DNA of 64,000 nucleotides, taken from the NCBI RefSeq assembly GCF_947172395.1, contig NC_069094.1, forward strand, positions 15,304,292 through 15,368,291, read 5' to 3'. The position numbers were made by a program, and so were the translations under genes. Positions 40,998-50,737 of this stretch are shown in pieces (positions within the stretch are counted from its first letter, which is position 1; every line of letters begins with the position of its first letter). Source of the stretch: Bicyclus anynana. Its lineage: Eukaryota > Arthropoda > Insecta > Lepidoptera > Nymphalidae. Under the pieces are notes generated by a model, which was not told the origin of the DNA, made no database searches, and saw only the letters and a list, made by a program, of their open reading frames with translations.

Positions 40998-41382
40998 TGA
41001 CATGAGACTACAGTAAGCATAATTATGTAACAGTTATGTTAGCTTATATAATGATTTATTTATTTTGCTATCATCCGCGAAAAGTCGACGAACCCATGCG
41101 ACAACGTCACACAGGTCCGACAAAATACTCTCAATTATTGTCGACTTACTATTAACTAACTAAACCAACTAACTATTGAGATGATAGCAAAATAAATAAA
41201 TCATTACATAATCATGATGAACTTCCGCAAAGTAACGCCGGCTTCTATCCAATAGTTATGTTAGCGTTTATATACAAGTTGTAATTGTTTGTGTTGCTGG
41301 AACAACCCTTACACGTAGCTCCTACAGCACACACCGTTTTACAGCAAAACTTTAGTCTCAGGCCACACTTAAGACTTTTTTT
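40998..41382 (+). repeat. Local duplication, copy 2, interrupted
   Basis: Starts with the same 'catgagactacagtaagcat', is broken by the TIR element at 41049-41206, and resumes with 'acaacccttacacgtagctc' and 'cacacttaagacttttt'. Small rearrangements flank the insert ('cagttatgttagc' before, 'agttatgttagcg' after). Confidence 0.65.
41049..41206. mobile_element. 158-bp TIR element, perfect 27-bp arms
   Basis: taatgatttatttattttgc... at 41049-41075 and its exact complement at 41180-41206 enclose 104 bp. Too short for coding. It sits inside copy 2 of a local duplication and is absent from copy 1, which shows it inserted afterwards. Confidence 0.82.
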
Positions 41383-41385
41383 ATC

Positions 41386-41769
41386 GAACATAATATTTTA
41401 TGAGAGTTTATATAATAATATCGATATAATATTATTATAGAAACTTACATACACAATACAATTCTATAGAAGATATAATAATGATTGTATAATATTGTTT
41501 ATTGTCGCTGCGATGTTCGTCGACATTACGCCAGTGAGAATGGGCCCTAAGTTTGAAACTACTATCTGCATTGCAAACACGGGAAGCATACAAATCGTCC
41601 CCACATTTAATTGACAAACAGAAAATTCGGTTTACGTCTGATGCGACCGTATCCATTTTCATTCTTGGATATATATATCCAAGAATGCGAACTATAGATC
41701 TAACTTTACCTGATCATTTCGACTATGCATAAAACTGCATAATTAAACTGCATAGTTCCGTAAGGTTAT
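41386..41769. other. Spacer
   Basis: AT-rich; a short palindrome 'ttggatatatatatccaag' at 41664-41684 is the only structure seen. Confidence 0.35.
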
Positions 41770-41770
41770 C

Positions 41771-42069
41771 TTTTTTTTTATTATTTTTTACAAGTTAGCC
41801 TTAGTTAGGCTACAATCTCACCTGCGGGCAAACTTGTGAGGGGGTGGATGGAAATCCACACCCCTTTCAGTTCTACACGACATCGTACGGGAACGCTAAA
41901 TCGCTTGGCGGTACGTTTTTGTCGGTAGGGTGGTACTAGCCACGGCCGAAGCCTCCCGCCAGCCAGATCTGGACCAATTAAGGAGATATCAATCGGCCCA
42001 GCTGGGGATCGAACCCAGGACCTCCGTCTTCTAAATCCACCGCGCATACCACTGCGCCACGGAGGCCGT
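41771..42069 (-). repeat. SINE-M
   Basis: Minus strand with a long T run, a small duplication ('ttagccttagttaggct') and loss of the 'gatgatgcagtctaagatgg' block. Head intact up to 'gcgccacggaggccgtc'. Confidence 0.9.
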
Positions 42070-42073
42070 CATC

Positions 42074-42533
42074 TATCTATATATATAAAAATGAATTGCT
42101 GTTCGTTAGTCTCGCTAAAACTCGAGAACGGCTTAACGGATTTATCTTATCTTGGTCTTGAAATGTTCGTGGAGGTATAGGGAAGGTTTAAAAGGTAAGA
42201 AAAAATCAAATAATTTCCGGGAAAACCCTAAAAACTGCCCTTTTCTATTTCCCATACAAACGTTTAAGAGTCAAACGGTAGGGGTAGGGTAGGGGTAGGG
42301 TAGGGGTAGGGTAGGGGTAGGGTAGGGGTAGGGTAGGGGTAGGGTAGGGGTAGGGTAGGGGTAGGGTAGGGGTAGGGTAGGGGTAGGGTAGGGGTAGGGT
42401 AGGGGTAGGGTAGGGGTAGGGTAGGGTAGGGGTAGGATAGGGGTAGGTTAGGGGTAGGGGTAGGGTAGGGGTAGAGTAGGGATAGAGAATAAGTGCACTT
42501 ATGTCAAAACGAAGCTTGACCGGGTCCACTAGT
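42074..42533 (+). mobile_element. HEL-like repeat with long G-rich array
   Basis: Starts 'ctatctatatatataaaaat' and 'gaattgctgttcgttagtct', ends 'accgggtccactagt'. The middle is a tandem array of an 11-bp unit (taggggtaggg). The 5' body differs from 6185, so the G-rich block has been shared between distinct families or captured independently. Confidence 0.75.
42277..42485 (+). repeat. 11-bp G-rich microsatellite
   Basis: About 19 units of taggggtaggg, decaying toward the 3' side (gtagagtagggatagagaa). Runs of 3-4 G spaced by TA are ideal for G-quadruplex folding on the plus strand. It is not the insect telomere repeat TTAGG. Confidence 0.9.
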
Positions 42534-42998
42534 CTTATCTATAAAAACACTTTTTTATATAAAATGTCGACGCCATCTCTGGCTTTCATTCTAAAAACAG
42601 CCAAGTGAAAAACAAAGGTTTTTATTTTTTATATTTTTATTTATCGCTGTAAGAACAAACGAGCGTGCAGTTCACGGTTCACCTGATGTGAAGTGTCGCA
42701 TACACATTTGCAACAACAAAGATAATGCTAATGTGGGTTATTTCGGGGTTCGCTTATCTGCCCCTAAATAATCCCATAATAAATCTGTTGTAAAAATACA
42801 GCAACGGAATTTATGTTGTGATTTTAGCTTAGCCTGTTTTTATAATTATAGTATTAAAAATACCATTACAAAAGATTTTTCAAAAATGTCCTTTGTTTGA
42901 CCAACGAGGTGTATTCATTTATTTATAGTCACTTAATGTTACTTTTCCATTATCACATTCTATATTACAATGTAGATATATAATTATTATAAGATACC
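42534..42998. other. Spacer
   Basis: No feature recognised. Confidence 0.35.
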
Positions 42999-43376
42999 TT
43001 TTTTATTCTTTACAAATTAGCCCTTGACTATAATCTCACCTGATGGTAAGCAGTATCGTGCACTTCATAGATGCAAAAAGCACTGCCTACCCTAAAGAAT
43101 CAATACAAACCTATGTTGGACAGAATACATAGTTGGACATGGAATTTACTAATTTTTAGTTATAGTGCATACCCTAGATAAAAACATTATGCACGCCACT
43201 GATGGTAAGTGATGATGCAATTAAAGATGGACGCGGGATAACTTGTTAGGAGGACGATGAATATCCACACCCCTTTCGGTTTCTACACGACATCGTAACG
43301 GAACGCTAAATCACTTGGCGATACGTCTTTATCGGTAGGGTGGTGACTAGCAACGGCTAAAGCCTCCCACCAGTCA
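42999..43376 (-). repeat. SINE-M interrupted by a 148-bp insertion
   Basis: Minus strand: tail and 3' block at 42999-43050, body from 43199 to 43376, head missing. The 11-bp word ctgatggtaag occurs at both edges of the insert (43040-43050 and 43199-43209), as expected for a target duplication. Confidence 0.88.
43051..43198. mobile_element. 148-bp mobile element inside SINE-M
   Basis: Inserted with an 11-bp direct duplication of target. It begins 'cagtatcgtgcacttcatag' and ends 'attatgcacgcca'. A related stretch lies at 51783-51922. The ends share only a weak GTGCA inversion. Too small to encode anything; the target-duplication length fits retroposition better than most cut-and-paste transposons. 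Confidence 0.7.
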
Positions 43377-44000
43377 AATAATAAAACTAGATAGTTATAT
43401 GTTTGAATCTCAGACGAATTATAGAAGGACCTGCCTCGCTAGATGTTACTTTTCTGTCAAAGTATATGATCAACGATCTAATGCGATTATAAAAACTGTC
43501 TCTATAAAATCGATGTTAAATAGGTGTGATCGTGTTCGTCGGTTATAGAGCTCCGTAAAAATACCTTTATGTGTAATTGAATTGTGTAAAAAAAGGGCAA
43601 AAAATTCTAGTTTAGTATGAGATATACACAAAATCTAAGCTCGTTTTCCTCAGAAAATGACAGACAATTTTGTTCGTGACTATGAGTGCGATGCAGGTCC
43701 TATACAATAATTGGTCTGAGGTTTGAATAGATAATAATTATTTGACCCAAGATTTTAATATCATCCCTCATTAATCACAATTCCATGTGAATGGTTACTG
43801 GGATACAGGCCTGGGGGTAATTTTAACTTTAAATACCTACTCCGGGTCCGCTCCCTCGGTCCGGTAATCCAACTTGTGCCATTAGTGTGGCCATTGAATT
43901 ATTTTAATTGGGTATCACCTACAGCATAATGCTGATCACATATTAAACAAACCACACGAATCGCAGATAGGCTTTTGAAAATAATAGTTGCTAAACAAGA
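43377..44000. other. Spacer
   Basis: No gene or repeat recognised. Confidence 0.35.
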
Positions 44001-44255
44001 CGACTCGAGGTTCCGGTTTCGAGTCCAGGGCTGGACAATGTATTACTGAGCCTTTCTTGTTTCCAAGAAATATTCAGTAACAATTCTCAACCCACAGTTG
44101 GGAAGTTGGTGTTGTTCACCACCCAAGTAGCGCAATCTGATAGTGGCCGTCACAAAATTATACATTTTCACCGTAAGCCCGCATTAAAGCAGCGTGGTAG
44201 GTTTAAGCTCTAAGGTCTAAGGTCGTTCAAATTGGCTGATAATGATGATTGCGGT
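44001..44255 (+). repeat. SINE, fourth family, with tRNA-like head
   Basis: The B-box region is 'ggttccggtttcgagtcc'. Body 'ccaagaaatattcagtaac' and 'cagttgggaagttggtgttg' is shared with 40040-40230. The 3' part ends 'gcattaaagcagcgtgg' then 'ggctgataatgatgat', an RTE-type tail. Confidence 0.55.
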
Positions 44256-44284
44256 GTGTGCGGCAGATATATTGTCTTTTGGAG

Positions 44285-44971
44285 CTCTCATGTGCGATCA
44301 GCATTATTCGTTAATGTTATCGTTATACGTGATAGATATCGATTTAGAACGCGATGTTGTTAAAATTTTATGGAACTTTACCACCTTTATTTTACATTAA
44401 TGAATACTAGTAAGTACATGTGTTTTTAAAATAAATCTACACTAACATTATAAAGCTGATGAGTTTGTTTGTTTGTTTGATTGAACGCGCAAATCTCAGT
44501 AACTACTGGTCCGATTTGAAAAATTCTTTCAGTGTTACATAGCCCGAGATTTATCGAGAAAGGCTATACTTTATATATTATCCCCATATTCTTACGGGAA
44601 CGGGAACCACGCGGGTGAATCCGCGCGGTGTCAGCAAGTGAAATTATATCTTCTTAATTGTTAATGGACGCTTATATGGACGCGAATACTAGGGGCATTA
44701 GTAGTTACCTTTGTGTATTCATATTATACCTCCTTGGTGTTACACTATTTCGTTCTGTCTTCTTATTATCTTCTTAGTCTCTGCTATTAATTAATTTTAT
44801 AACTTCTGCGGTATAAAAATACACAGCTATCAGTACAATGAACCATCGGGAGAGCTCTGGACTATTCGTCATCGTTCTGGCGGTCGGTAACGAGGCTCCT
44901 TGCTGGCTGATTATAGCCTTTCTCGGAAATGATACAAGCGGTACGTGCACCATATATCTTGCCCTTCGAGT
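44285..44971 (+). repeat. Tandem duplication unit 1
   Basis: Opens with 'tcatgtgcgatcagcattat' and 'cgatttagaacgcgatgttg', contains a HEL copy, then the block 'gaaccatcgggagagctctg' to 'aggctccttgctggctga'. The same order of blocks repeats from 44972, so this is the first of two tandem units of about 690 bp. Confidence 0.65.
44434..44638 (+). mobile_element. HEL repeat
   Basis: Starts 'atctacactaacattataaa', same subfamily as 32672, with an extra 'gagat' in the middle, and ends 'gcgcggtgtcagcaagt'. Confidence 0.82.
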
Positions 44972-45132
44972 CTATCATGTGCGATCAGCATTATTTGGTA
45001 CTTTTGTCGATGAGTGATTCATATCGATTTAGAACGCGATGTTGTATGTACTTTAAGAATGAAAGTAAAAGTAAAATACAGAAGATAACACCTTCTAGTA
45101 ATATTACATTAATTAATACTCTAAGTTATCCT

Positions 45133-45391
45133 ACTTCCTACTAATATTATTTTTATCCCGAAAATCCATGATTTCCCGAGATTTGGGAAAACTGATGATT
45201 TTGATGATATTAATGTTTGTTACTCTTTCACGCCTCAACTACTTAACCGAATTAGCCTAAATTTGGTATTAAGATATATTATAGCCTGTATTAACACATA
45301 GACTACTTTTTATCCCGGAAAAATCCATGGTTCCGAGGGATTTGTGAAAAACTAAATTCCACGTGGACGAAGTCGCGGGCGCCCGTTAGTA
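45133..45391 (+). mobile_element. Composite HEL repeat, 5'-shortened
   Basis: Carries the composite junction 'gggaaaactgatgattttga', the second body, and the end 'gcgggcgcccgttagt' (CTAGT mutated to TTAGT). Confidence 0.75.
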
Positions 45392-45394
45392 ATA

Positions 45395-47715
45395 TATAAA
45401 ATACTCCAACTAGTAAGTTTAAGTATTTTTAATGTACCTAAATCAAATTACATTTAAACGCATTAATGCTAGCCAAAAATTAAAGTTTAGCGAATGGGCT
45501 ACTGTAGGCATTTACAAAAGTAGAGACAAACTGTACGAGTTGTACGAGGAAAAACAATATACTCAAACGCGAACTTATTTAGATTATGTCAAAAGTTACT
45601 CAAAAATTTTCAAACGTGTTTGTATTCTTGCGAAATCGTTACACATCAAACAGAAAATAATTGAGTCTGAGAACAAGATACAAACCACCTGGAATATAAT
45701 TAATAGAGAATCAGGAAAAATCAAACCGCGGGATATCAGTTTTGAATTAATTGTCAATGACAAAAAGGTAAACACTGATATCGAGGTTGTTAATGCCTTT
45801 GAAGATTTTTTCCAGAATGTTCCTATCTTGTTAACTGATTCACTAGATTCGTCTGCTACGGAAGCCCAGAGTCTATTAAGAGGCAATGTTAAAGAGTGCA
45901 ACGTTCTTTTTGAATTTCACCACATAACTGTATCAGACATTAAAAAATCTTTCAATTTGTTAAAATTAAAAAGAACCGGAGATCTGTGGGGCTTGTCAGT
46001 GAAAGTAATATCTAATATAATTGATGTAATTGCTCCCCACTTAGCCATTATTTTTAATGAATGTGTGGACTTAGGTATTTTTCCGAACCTAATGAAGCAT
46101 GGCAAATTGATACCACTTTTTAAATCAGGAGACAAATCAGATCTTAATAATTATAGACCGATTACAATATTGCCAACACTTAGCAAGGTCTTTGAAAAAA
46201 TCATATTAAATCAACTTTTATGTCATTTTAATTTAAATAACTTGTTTCATCCTGAACAGTATGGTTTTACAAAAGGTCGCAATACAACTGATGCAGGGGC
46301 TAAACTTTTAAAACATATTTATGAAGCATGGGAAGGTTCTAAGAATGCTATTGGTGTGTTCTGTGATCTGTCCAAGGCGTTCGATTGTGTTGACCATAAC
46401 ACCCTTCTACTCAAGTTAAGCCACTATGGCATCAAAAGTGTTGCACTCGATCTCATTGCCTCTTATCTCAGTGATAGAACGCAGAAGGTATGCATAAATG
46501 ATATAAAGTCGCACGGTTCCACTACCATAATGGGCGTCCCACAGGGTTCAATTCTGGGTCCTTTTCTATTTTTAGTGTACATAAACGATTTACCATACCA
46601 TGTCAGCGGCATATGTGAGATTGTACTGTTTGCTGATGACACATCCTTAATTTTTAAGTCCGACAGAAATAAAGATAACTCTGACGACGTAAACCGTGCC
46701 ATATCGCATGTGTCGCATTGGTTCACTGCAAATAATCTACTTTTGAATGCCAAGAAAACTAAATGTATTGAGTTTTCATTGCCAAATGTTAAAAAATTAG
46801 ATAAGTCTATAATGATCGATGGTGAAACACTGGAAATGGAGAGTTCCACAGTTTTCCTGGGAGTGACCTTGGATTGTAAACTTCAGTGGGGTGCTCATAT
46901 AGAAAAACTGTCTGGTAAACTTAGCTCAGCGGCATTTGCCGTGAGAAAAATAAGACAGTTTACTGATGTTGATACAGCTAGGCTTGTTTATTTTGCGTAC
47001 TTTCACAGCGTAATGTCTTACGGTATTTTATTGTGGGGCAAGGCTGCCGATATACAATCTATATTTGTTCTTCAAAAAAGAGCAATTCGAGCAATATATC
47101 AATTAAAATCACGCGAGTCCCTTCGTCAAAAGTTTAAAGAAATAGGTATACTAACAGTAGCCTGTCAATATATATATAACAGTATAGTATATGTAAGACA
47201 AAATATTAATTTGTACAAACGAAAAGGAGATTTAAACCCACGTCTTACTAGACACGGGCATAAGTTAGTTATTTCTGCATATCGTCTCCAAAGAGTAAAA
47301 AAATCTTTTGTAGGTTTGGGTGTACTCTTCTATAATAAGATCCCCAAGACTGTGATGGACCTGCCAATGCATAGCTTTAAGCAATGTGTTAAAAAACATC
47401 TACTTAGTCGAGGGTACTACAACATTGATGAGTTCCTTAATGATAAAGATGCTTGGAGGTCGTTGGATCAGCTTCCACCTTCACACAGAAAGTAAAACTA
47501 TAAAAAATGTAAACAGTAATTGTTATTAATTGTAAATTATAATACTGTATGACTTTTTCAAAAGAGCAACTGTTGAGTTTCTTGCCGGTATCTTCTCAGC
47601 AGAACCTGCCTTCCGAACCGGTGGTAGAATCTTTACAAATAGTCAACTGACGTGTCAAAAGTGCTTGTAAACTGAGCCTACTTGAAATAAATGATTTTTG
47701 ATTTTGATTTTTTAC
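45395..47715 (+). mobile_element. Jockey/CR1-like retrotransposon, 5'-truncated
   Basis: Plus-strand element: 687-codon RT frame, 3' UTR of about 190 bp, AATAAA in 'cttgaaataaatga' and a TTTTGA-type tail. The endonuclease and any ORF1 are missing; a stop at 45420-45422 precedes the first AUG. The 5' junction lies between 45392 and 45432. A second 3' end of the same family is at 4908-5012. Confidence 0.85.
45432..47495 (+). CDS. Reverse transcriptase of a Jockey/CR1-like element
   Basis: Open frame of 687 codons without interruption. Residues 1-90 are the linker that follows the endonuclease in full-length proteins (WATVGIYKSRDKLYELY). RT motifs: LIPLFKSGDKSDLNNYRPIT, YGFTKGRNTTDA, VFCDLSKAFDCVDHNTLL (A), MGVPQGSILGPFLF (B), IVLFADDTSLIF (C, FADD intact), LLLNAKKTKCIEF (D) and FLGVTLDCKLQWGAHI. 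The C-terminal part has VMSYGILLWGKA and LQKRAIRAIY. The RT core is complete but the endonuclease is absent, so the copy could not normally start target-primed insertion alone. An intact frame implies recent arrival. Clade (CR1, Daphne or Jockey) needs a tree. Confidence 0.9.
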   Translation: MYLNQITFKRINASQKLKFSEWATVGIYKSRDKLYELYEEKQYTQTRTYLDYVKSYSKIFKRVCILAKSLHIKQKIIESENKIQTTWNIINRESGKIKPRDISFELIVNDKKVNTDIEVVNAFEDFFQNVPILLTDSLDSSATEAQSLLRGNVKECNVLFEFHHITVSDIKKSFNLLKLKRTGDLWGLSVKVISNIIDVIAPHLAIIFNECVDLGIFPNLMKHGKLIPLFKSGDKSDLNNYRPITILPTLSKVFEKIILNQLLCHFNLNNLFHPEQYGFTKGRNTTDAGAKLLKHIYEAWEGSKNAIGVFCDLSKAFDCVDHNTLLLKLSHYGIKSVALDLIASYLSDRTQKVCINDIKSHGSTTIMGVPQGSILGPFLFLVYINDLPYHVSGICEIVLFADDTSLIFKSDRNKDNSDDVNRAISHVSHWFTANNLLLNAKKTKCIEFSLPNVKKLDKSIMIDGETLEMESSTVFLGVTLDCKLQWGAHIEKLSGKLSSAAFAVRKIRQFTDVDTARLVYFAYFHSVMSYGILLWGKAADIQSIFVLQKRAIRAIYQLKSRESLRQKFKEIGILTVACQYIYNSIVYVRQNINLYKRKGDLNPRLTRHGHKLVISAYRLQRVKKSFVGLGVLFYNKIPKTVMDLPMHSFKQCVKKHLLSRGYYNIDEFLNDKDAWRSLDQLPPSHRK

Positions 47716-48053
47716 ATTTTATTAGTTCCTAACAGTCGCGTATATTATAGCAAACCGCAAGGACATTTATTGCCCTGTGTTACATTTTTTTCTTTCTTTC
47801 TTTTTCTTTCTACTTCTCTACTATTAATTCAGTACAAAGTGGAGTTTAAAAATATAACCACAACCATCAGTGCAGTGAACCGTCGGGCCAGCTCTGGGCT
47901 ATTCGCCATCGTTCCGGCGGTCGGTAACGAGGCTCTTTGCTGGCTGAATAGAGCCTCTCTCGTATTCATACGCTGCCTGCTTTGAGGGGGCGGAAATGTG
48001 GTGCAAGATTTAGCGGAAAATTATTGCACTATGATCTGGGGCATTTGTACTTC

Positions 48054-48255
48054 ATCATCATCATCACATCAGTCGATGGACGTCCACTGCATGACATAAG
48101 CCTTATGTAGAGACTACTTAACATCACAATACTGAGCCACCTGCCTCCAGCGAATCCCTGCGACTCGCTTGATGTCGCTAGTCCATCTGGTGGGGGGTCG
48201 ACCAACACTTCGCTTACTAGTGCTGGGTCGTCATTCCAGCACTTTGGGACCCTTT
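48054..48255 (-). mobile_element. RTE-D 3' fragment
   Basis: CAT repeats, then 'cagtcgatggacgtccactg', 'gcgactcgcttgatgtcgct' and 'ggggggtcgaccaacactt' on the minus-strand element. It breaks at 'agcactttgggaccc'. Confidence 0.82.
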
Positions 48256-48619
48256 AATATTTCGGCATAATATAGAAATCATTTCCCCAGTTGCCAGTTA
48301 CTTAGCTTAGTACCATTTTTATTAAAACCATCCATCAAATAGTTTTTACGAGCAAATTAACGTAAATTAATTACCGTCTATAACTTGTACCACGAAGGCG
48401 CTTAAATCTGACCCAACGAATTCTAGATGAATGGTGCGTCGTCCAAACAGATACACTTTAATGAGACGACTACGATGCGACAATGTTATTTTTATCAGCC
48501 GGCATTTTACCTGATATTAAGTACCTAGGCAGTGTAAAATAATACATTCTTTATCTACGAGTTACGAGTTATGAGTGACTAGTTACAAGTTATAAGTTTT
48601 ACGAGTTTATTTAGAGAAG
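48256..48619. other. Spacer between two RTE-D fragments
   Basis: Contains a minor run of 'gagtta/gagtga' words near 48560-48600. No gene. Confidence 0.35.
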
Positions 48620-48960
48620 CATCACCATCTTATCAACCGATGGACGTCCACTGCAAGACGTAGGCCTTTTGTAGAGACCAAACATCACGATACTAAGCCG
48701 CCTGCATCCAACGAATCCCTGCGGCTCACTAAATGTTATCAGTCTACCTGGTGAGGGATAGACCAACACTGCGCTGTCTAGTGCGAGGTTGGCATTCCAG
48801 CACCTTGGGAACCCAATGTCCATCGGCTTTTTGAACTACGTGCATCACCCATTGACAATTAAATTTCGCAACTCTTTCAACAATGTCGATGACTTTGGTT
48901 CTTCTACAGATCTCTTTATTTCTGATTTGATTACGCAGAGATACTACGAGCTAGCTTATT
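48620..48960 (-). mobile_element. RTE-D 3' fragment
   Basis: Longer than its neighbour: extends past 'ggcattccagcaccttggga' to 'tttctgatttgattacgcag', the region coding RDRIRNEEI. Diverged and frame-broken. Same orientation as the copy at 48054, so the pair may be two insertions or a duplication. Confidence 0.82.
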
Positions 48961-49284
48961 CTATCAACTGCTGTGTGATTCTGTATTACCGAGTAAAATG
49001 CAATTTTCATTTTTATTTATGAAAAAAAATGTATAACTTAAGAGCTGATTATTGCTGATTAGATAAAGAAATATCTAAAATCCATTGGTAGCCTTGTCAG
49101 ATAATTTATAGGACTCATATTTGAAAGGTTGGAAAATCGCATGGAAGCACACCATTGTTTGCTACCTTTTGTCCAATTCGTATATATCACAAAGATAGAG
49201 CATGGAAGTTAATAAATATTTTGTTCCTGAGACTAAGAGCCTGAGCTACCTGCTACGTCCTAAAATAACCTCGGTCTAAATTCT
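48961..49284. other. Spacer
   Basis: Nothing recognised. Confidence 0.35.
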
Positions 49285-49447
49285 ACAATTGGCTACCAAA
49301 CTTTCATAATTGGCTACTTTACTTCTATAATTGGTTATCGTACTTCTATTATTGGCTACCGTACTTCCATAATTGGCTACCGTACTTCCATAATTGGCTA
49401 CCATACTTCCATAATTGGCTATCGTACTTTCATGATTGGCTACTTAT
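49285..49447 (+). repeat. 21-bp minisatellite, array 1
   Basis: About 7.8 units of cataattggctaccgtacttc with 1-4 changes per unit. Every unit carries attgg, the complement of a CCAAT box. Array 2 at 50568 uses the same unit. Confidence 0.92.
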
Positions 49448-49544
49448 CTACCTCTGGTGGGTGTATGAGCTGACTAACCCTCAGCTTTTACGACAAATGA
49501 TTTTGTTGTGGAATGTCTGACTTTCACACTACATCTATACCCTA

Positions 49545-49622
49545 TATTTATTTTTTAAAACCATTACAACAATACATAGATTAAAAAGTGTCGTCCAGTA
49601 GCCGTATAATGTAAATGGTACA
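49545..49622 (+). repeat. Minisatellite flank, copy 1
   Basis: 'attttttaaaaccattacaac' region to 'gtccagtagccgtataatgt' and 'aaatggta', repeated at 50738-50842 with an insertion of about 24 bp in the second copy. Shows the array was duplicated with its 3' flank. Confidence 0.85.
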
Positions 49623-50211
49623 TCGGCGGTATATTATTCTGCTCACCGCAGTCGGCGGACTCAAAAAGTGCATAGATAACTTATTCCTATGTGATGCCTC
49701 ACTTTGGGGCCGTTCATCTGTTGAGACCTGATTTAGTCCAAAAGCAATGCCTGCTTTATTCTAATGGAATGGTAATAAAGGTTTTTCATACGTTCTCAAA
49801 CGGGCGTATTAAAAGAGATTGATTTAATTTTGCAATTCTGATTATTTTAGCCCCATTGATCTAAGTTTAATAATGTATTTAAAACCTCGACTTTACTTCG
49901 ATATGGAAGAGTTGAAATAGGGGTTATGGGTTTATGGGAAAGTCCTCTATTTTTTAAGTTAAATTAATAGAAATCGATTATTCAAGAATTTTATTTTAAA
50001 AAGTTTGAAAAGGGTTGAAAATAATTTGTTTAATGAATCAGCAATTTTTCTCGTTATATGTTTTTTAAAGACAGGTTATATGTTATATGTTTAATAAAAA
50101 CAAAACAAAACAATAATTATGTTAATTTGTAAATAATTCCTGAGATTAATTAAGAAGAGGTATTTTTTTATAATACCTAGTCGTTTCAATTTACAACGGT
50201 GGTTGGCAAAA
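49623..50211. other. Spacer
   Basis: AT-rich; a 'tatatgttttt..tatatgtttaat' local repeat at 50056-50095 only. Confidence 0.35.
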
Positions 50212-50454
50212 GTTGGCTGATGGGAGGCTTCGGCCGTGGCTAGTTACCACCCTACCGGCAAAGACGTACCGCCAAGCGATTTAGCGTTCCGGTACGATGC
50301 CGTGTAGAAACCAAAAGGGGTGTGGATTTTCATCCTCCTCCTAACAAGTTAGCCCGCTTCCATCTTAGACTGCATCCTCATCACATCATCACTTACCATC
50401 AGGTGAGATTGTAGTCAAGGGCTAACTTATAAAATAAAAAAAAATAAAAAAAAA
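50212..50454 (+). repeat. SINE-M, 5'-truncated
   Basis: Begins at 'ggctgatgggaggcttcggc', downstream of the head, and ends 'caagggctaacttataaaat' with an A-rich tail. Inserted between the two minisatellite arrays. Confidence 0.92.
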
Positions 50455-50567
50455 GTTAAATGGAAGTCGCATTCCGCAAATAACCATAATCAGAATAGAT
50501 AAACAATATTAGTTAGGTTTTCAGACGTACGTAAAGAGTTATTTTGGCGGTACTGAGAGATGTAACT

Positions 50568-50734
50568 ATAATTGGCTATATTACTTCTATAATTAGCTAC
50601 CTTACTTCCATAATTGGCTACTACACTTCTATAATTGGCTATATCACTTCCATAATGGCTACCGTACTTCTATATTTGGCTACCGTACTTCCATAATTGG
50701 CTACCGTGCTTCTATAATTAGCTACCGTACTTAA
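50568..50734 (+). repeat. 21-bp minisatellite, array 2
   Basis: About 8 units of the same 21-mer, one unit 20 bp long. More varied than array 1 (tatatt, tatatc and ctaccgt variants). Followed directly by the shared flank at 50738. Confidence 0.92.
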
Positions 50735-50737
50735 ATA

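Larger units (their letters stand above)
44972..47985 (+). repeat. Tandem duplication unit 2, split by a retrotransposon
   Basis: 'tcatgtgcgatcagcattat' at 44974-44993 starts the second unit. The block homologous to 44828-44938 lies at 47868-47975 ('gaaccgtcgggccagctctg'). A retrotransposon of about 2.3 kb and a different HEL copy account for the extra length. Confidence 0.65.

Noticed and set aside
42245..42529. 94-codon frame with Pro-Tyr-Pro-Thr repeats
   Set aside because: Generated by the 11-bp microsatellite, whose length is not a multiple of three but is free of stops on this strand. A similar case is 63617-63838.
45596..46849. Minus-strand frames opposite the 687-codon RT (45596-45901, 45917-46135, 46463-46849)
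   Set aside because: Antisense shadows of an intact RT frame; no motif of their own.
49285..50734. CRISPR-like regular repeats
   Set aside because: The 21-bp units are directly tandem without spacers, and the sequence is eukaryotic. These are minisatellites.
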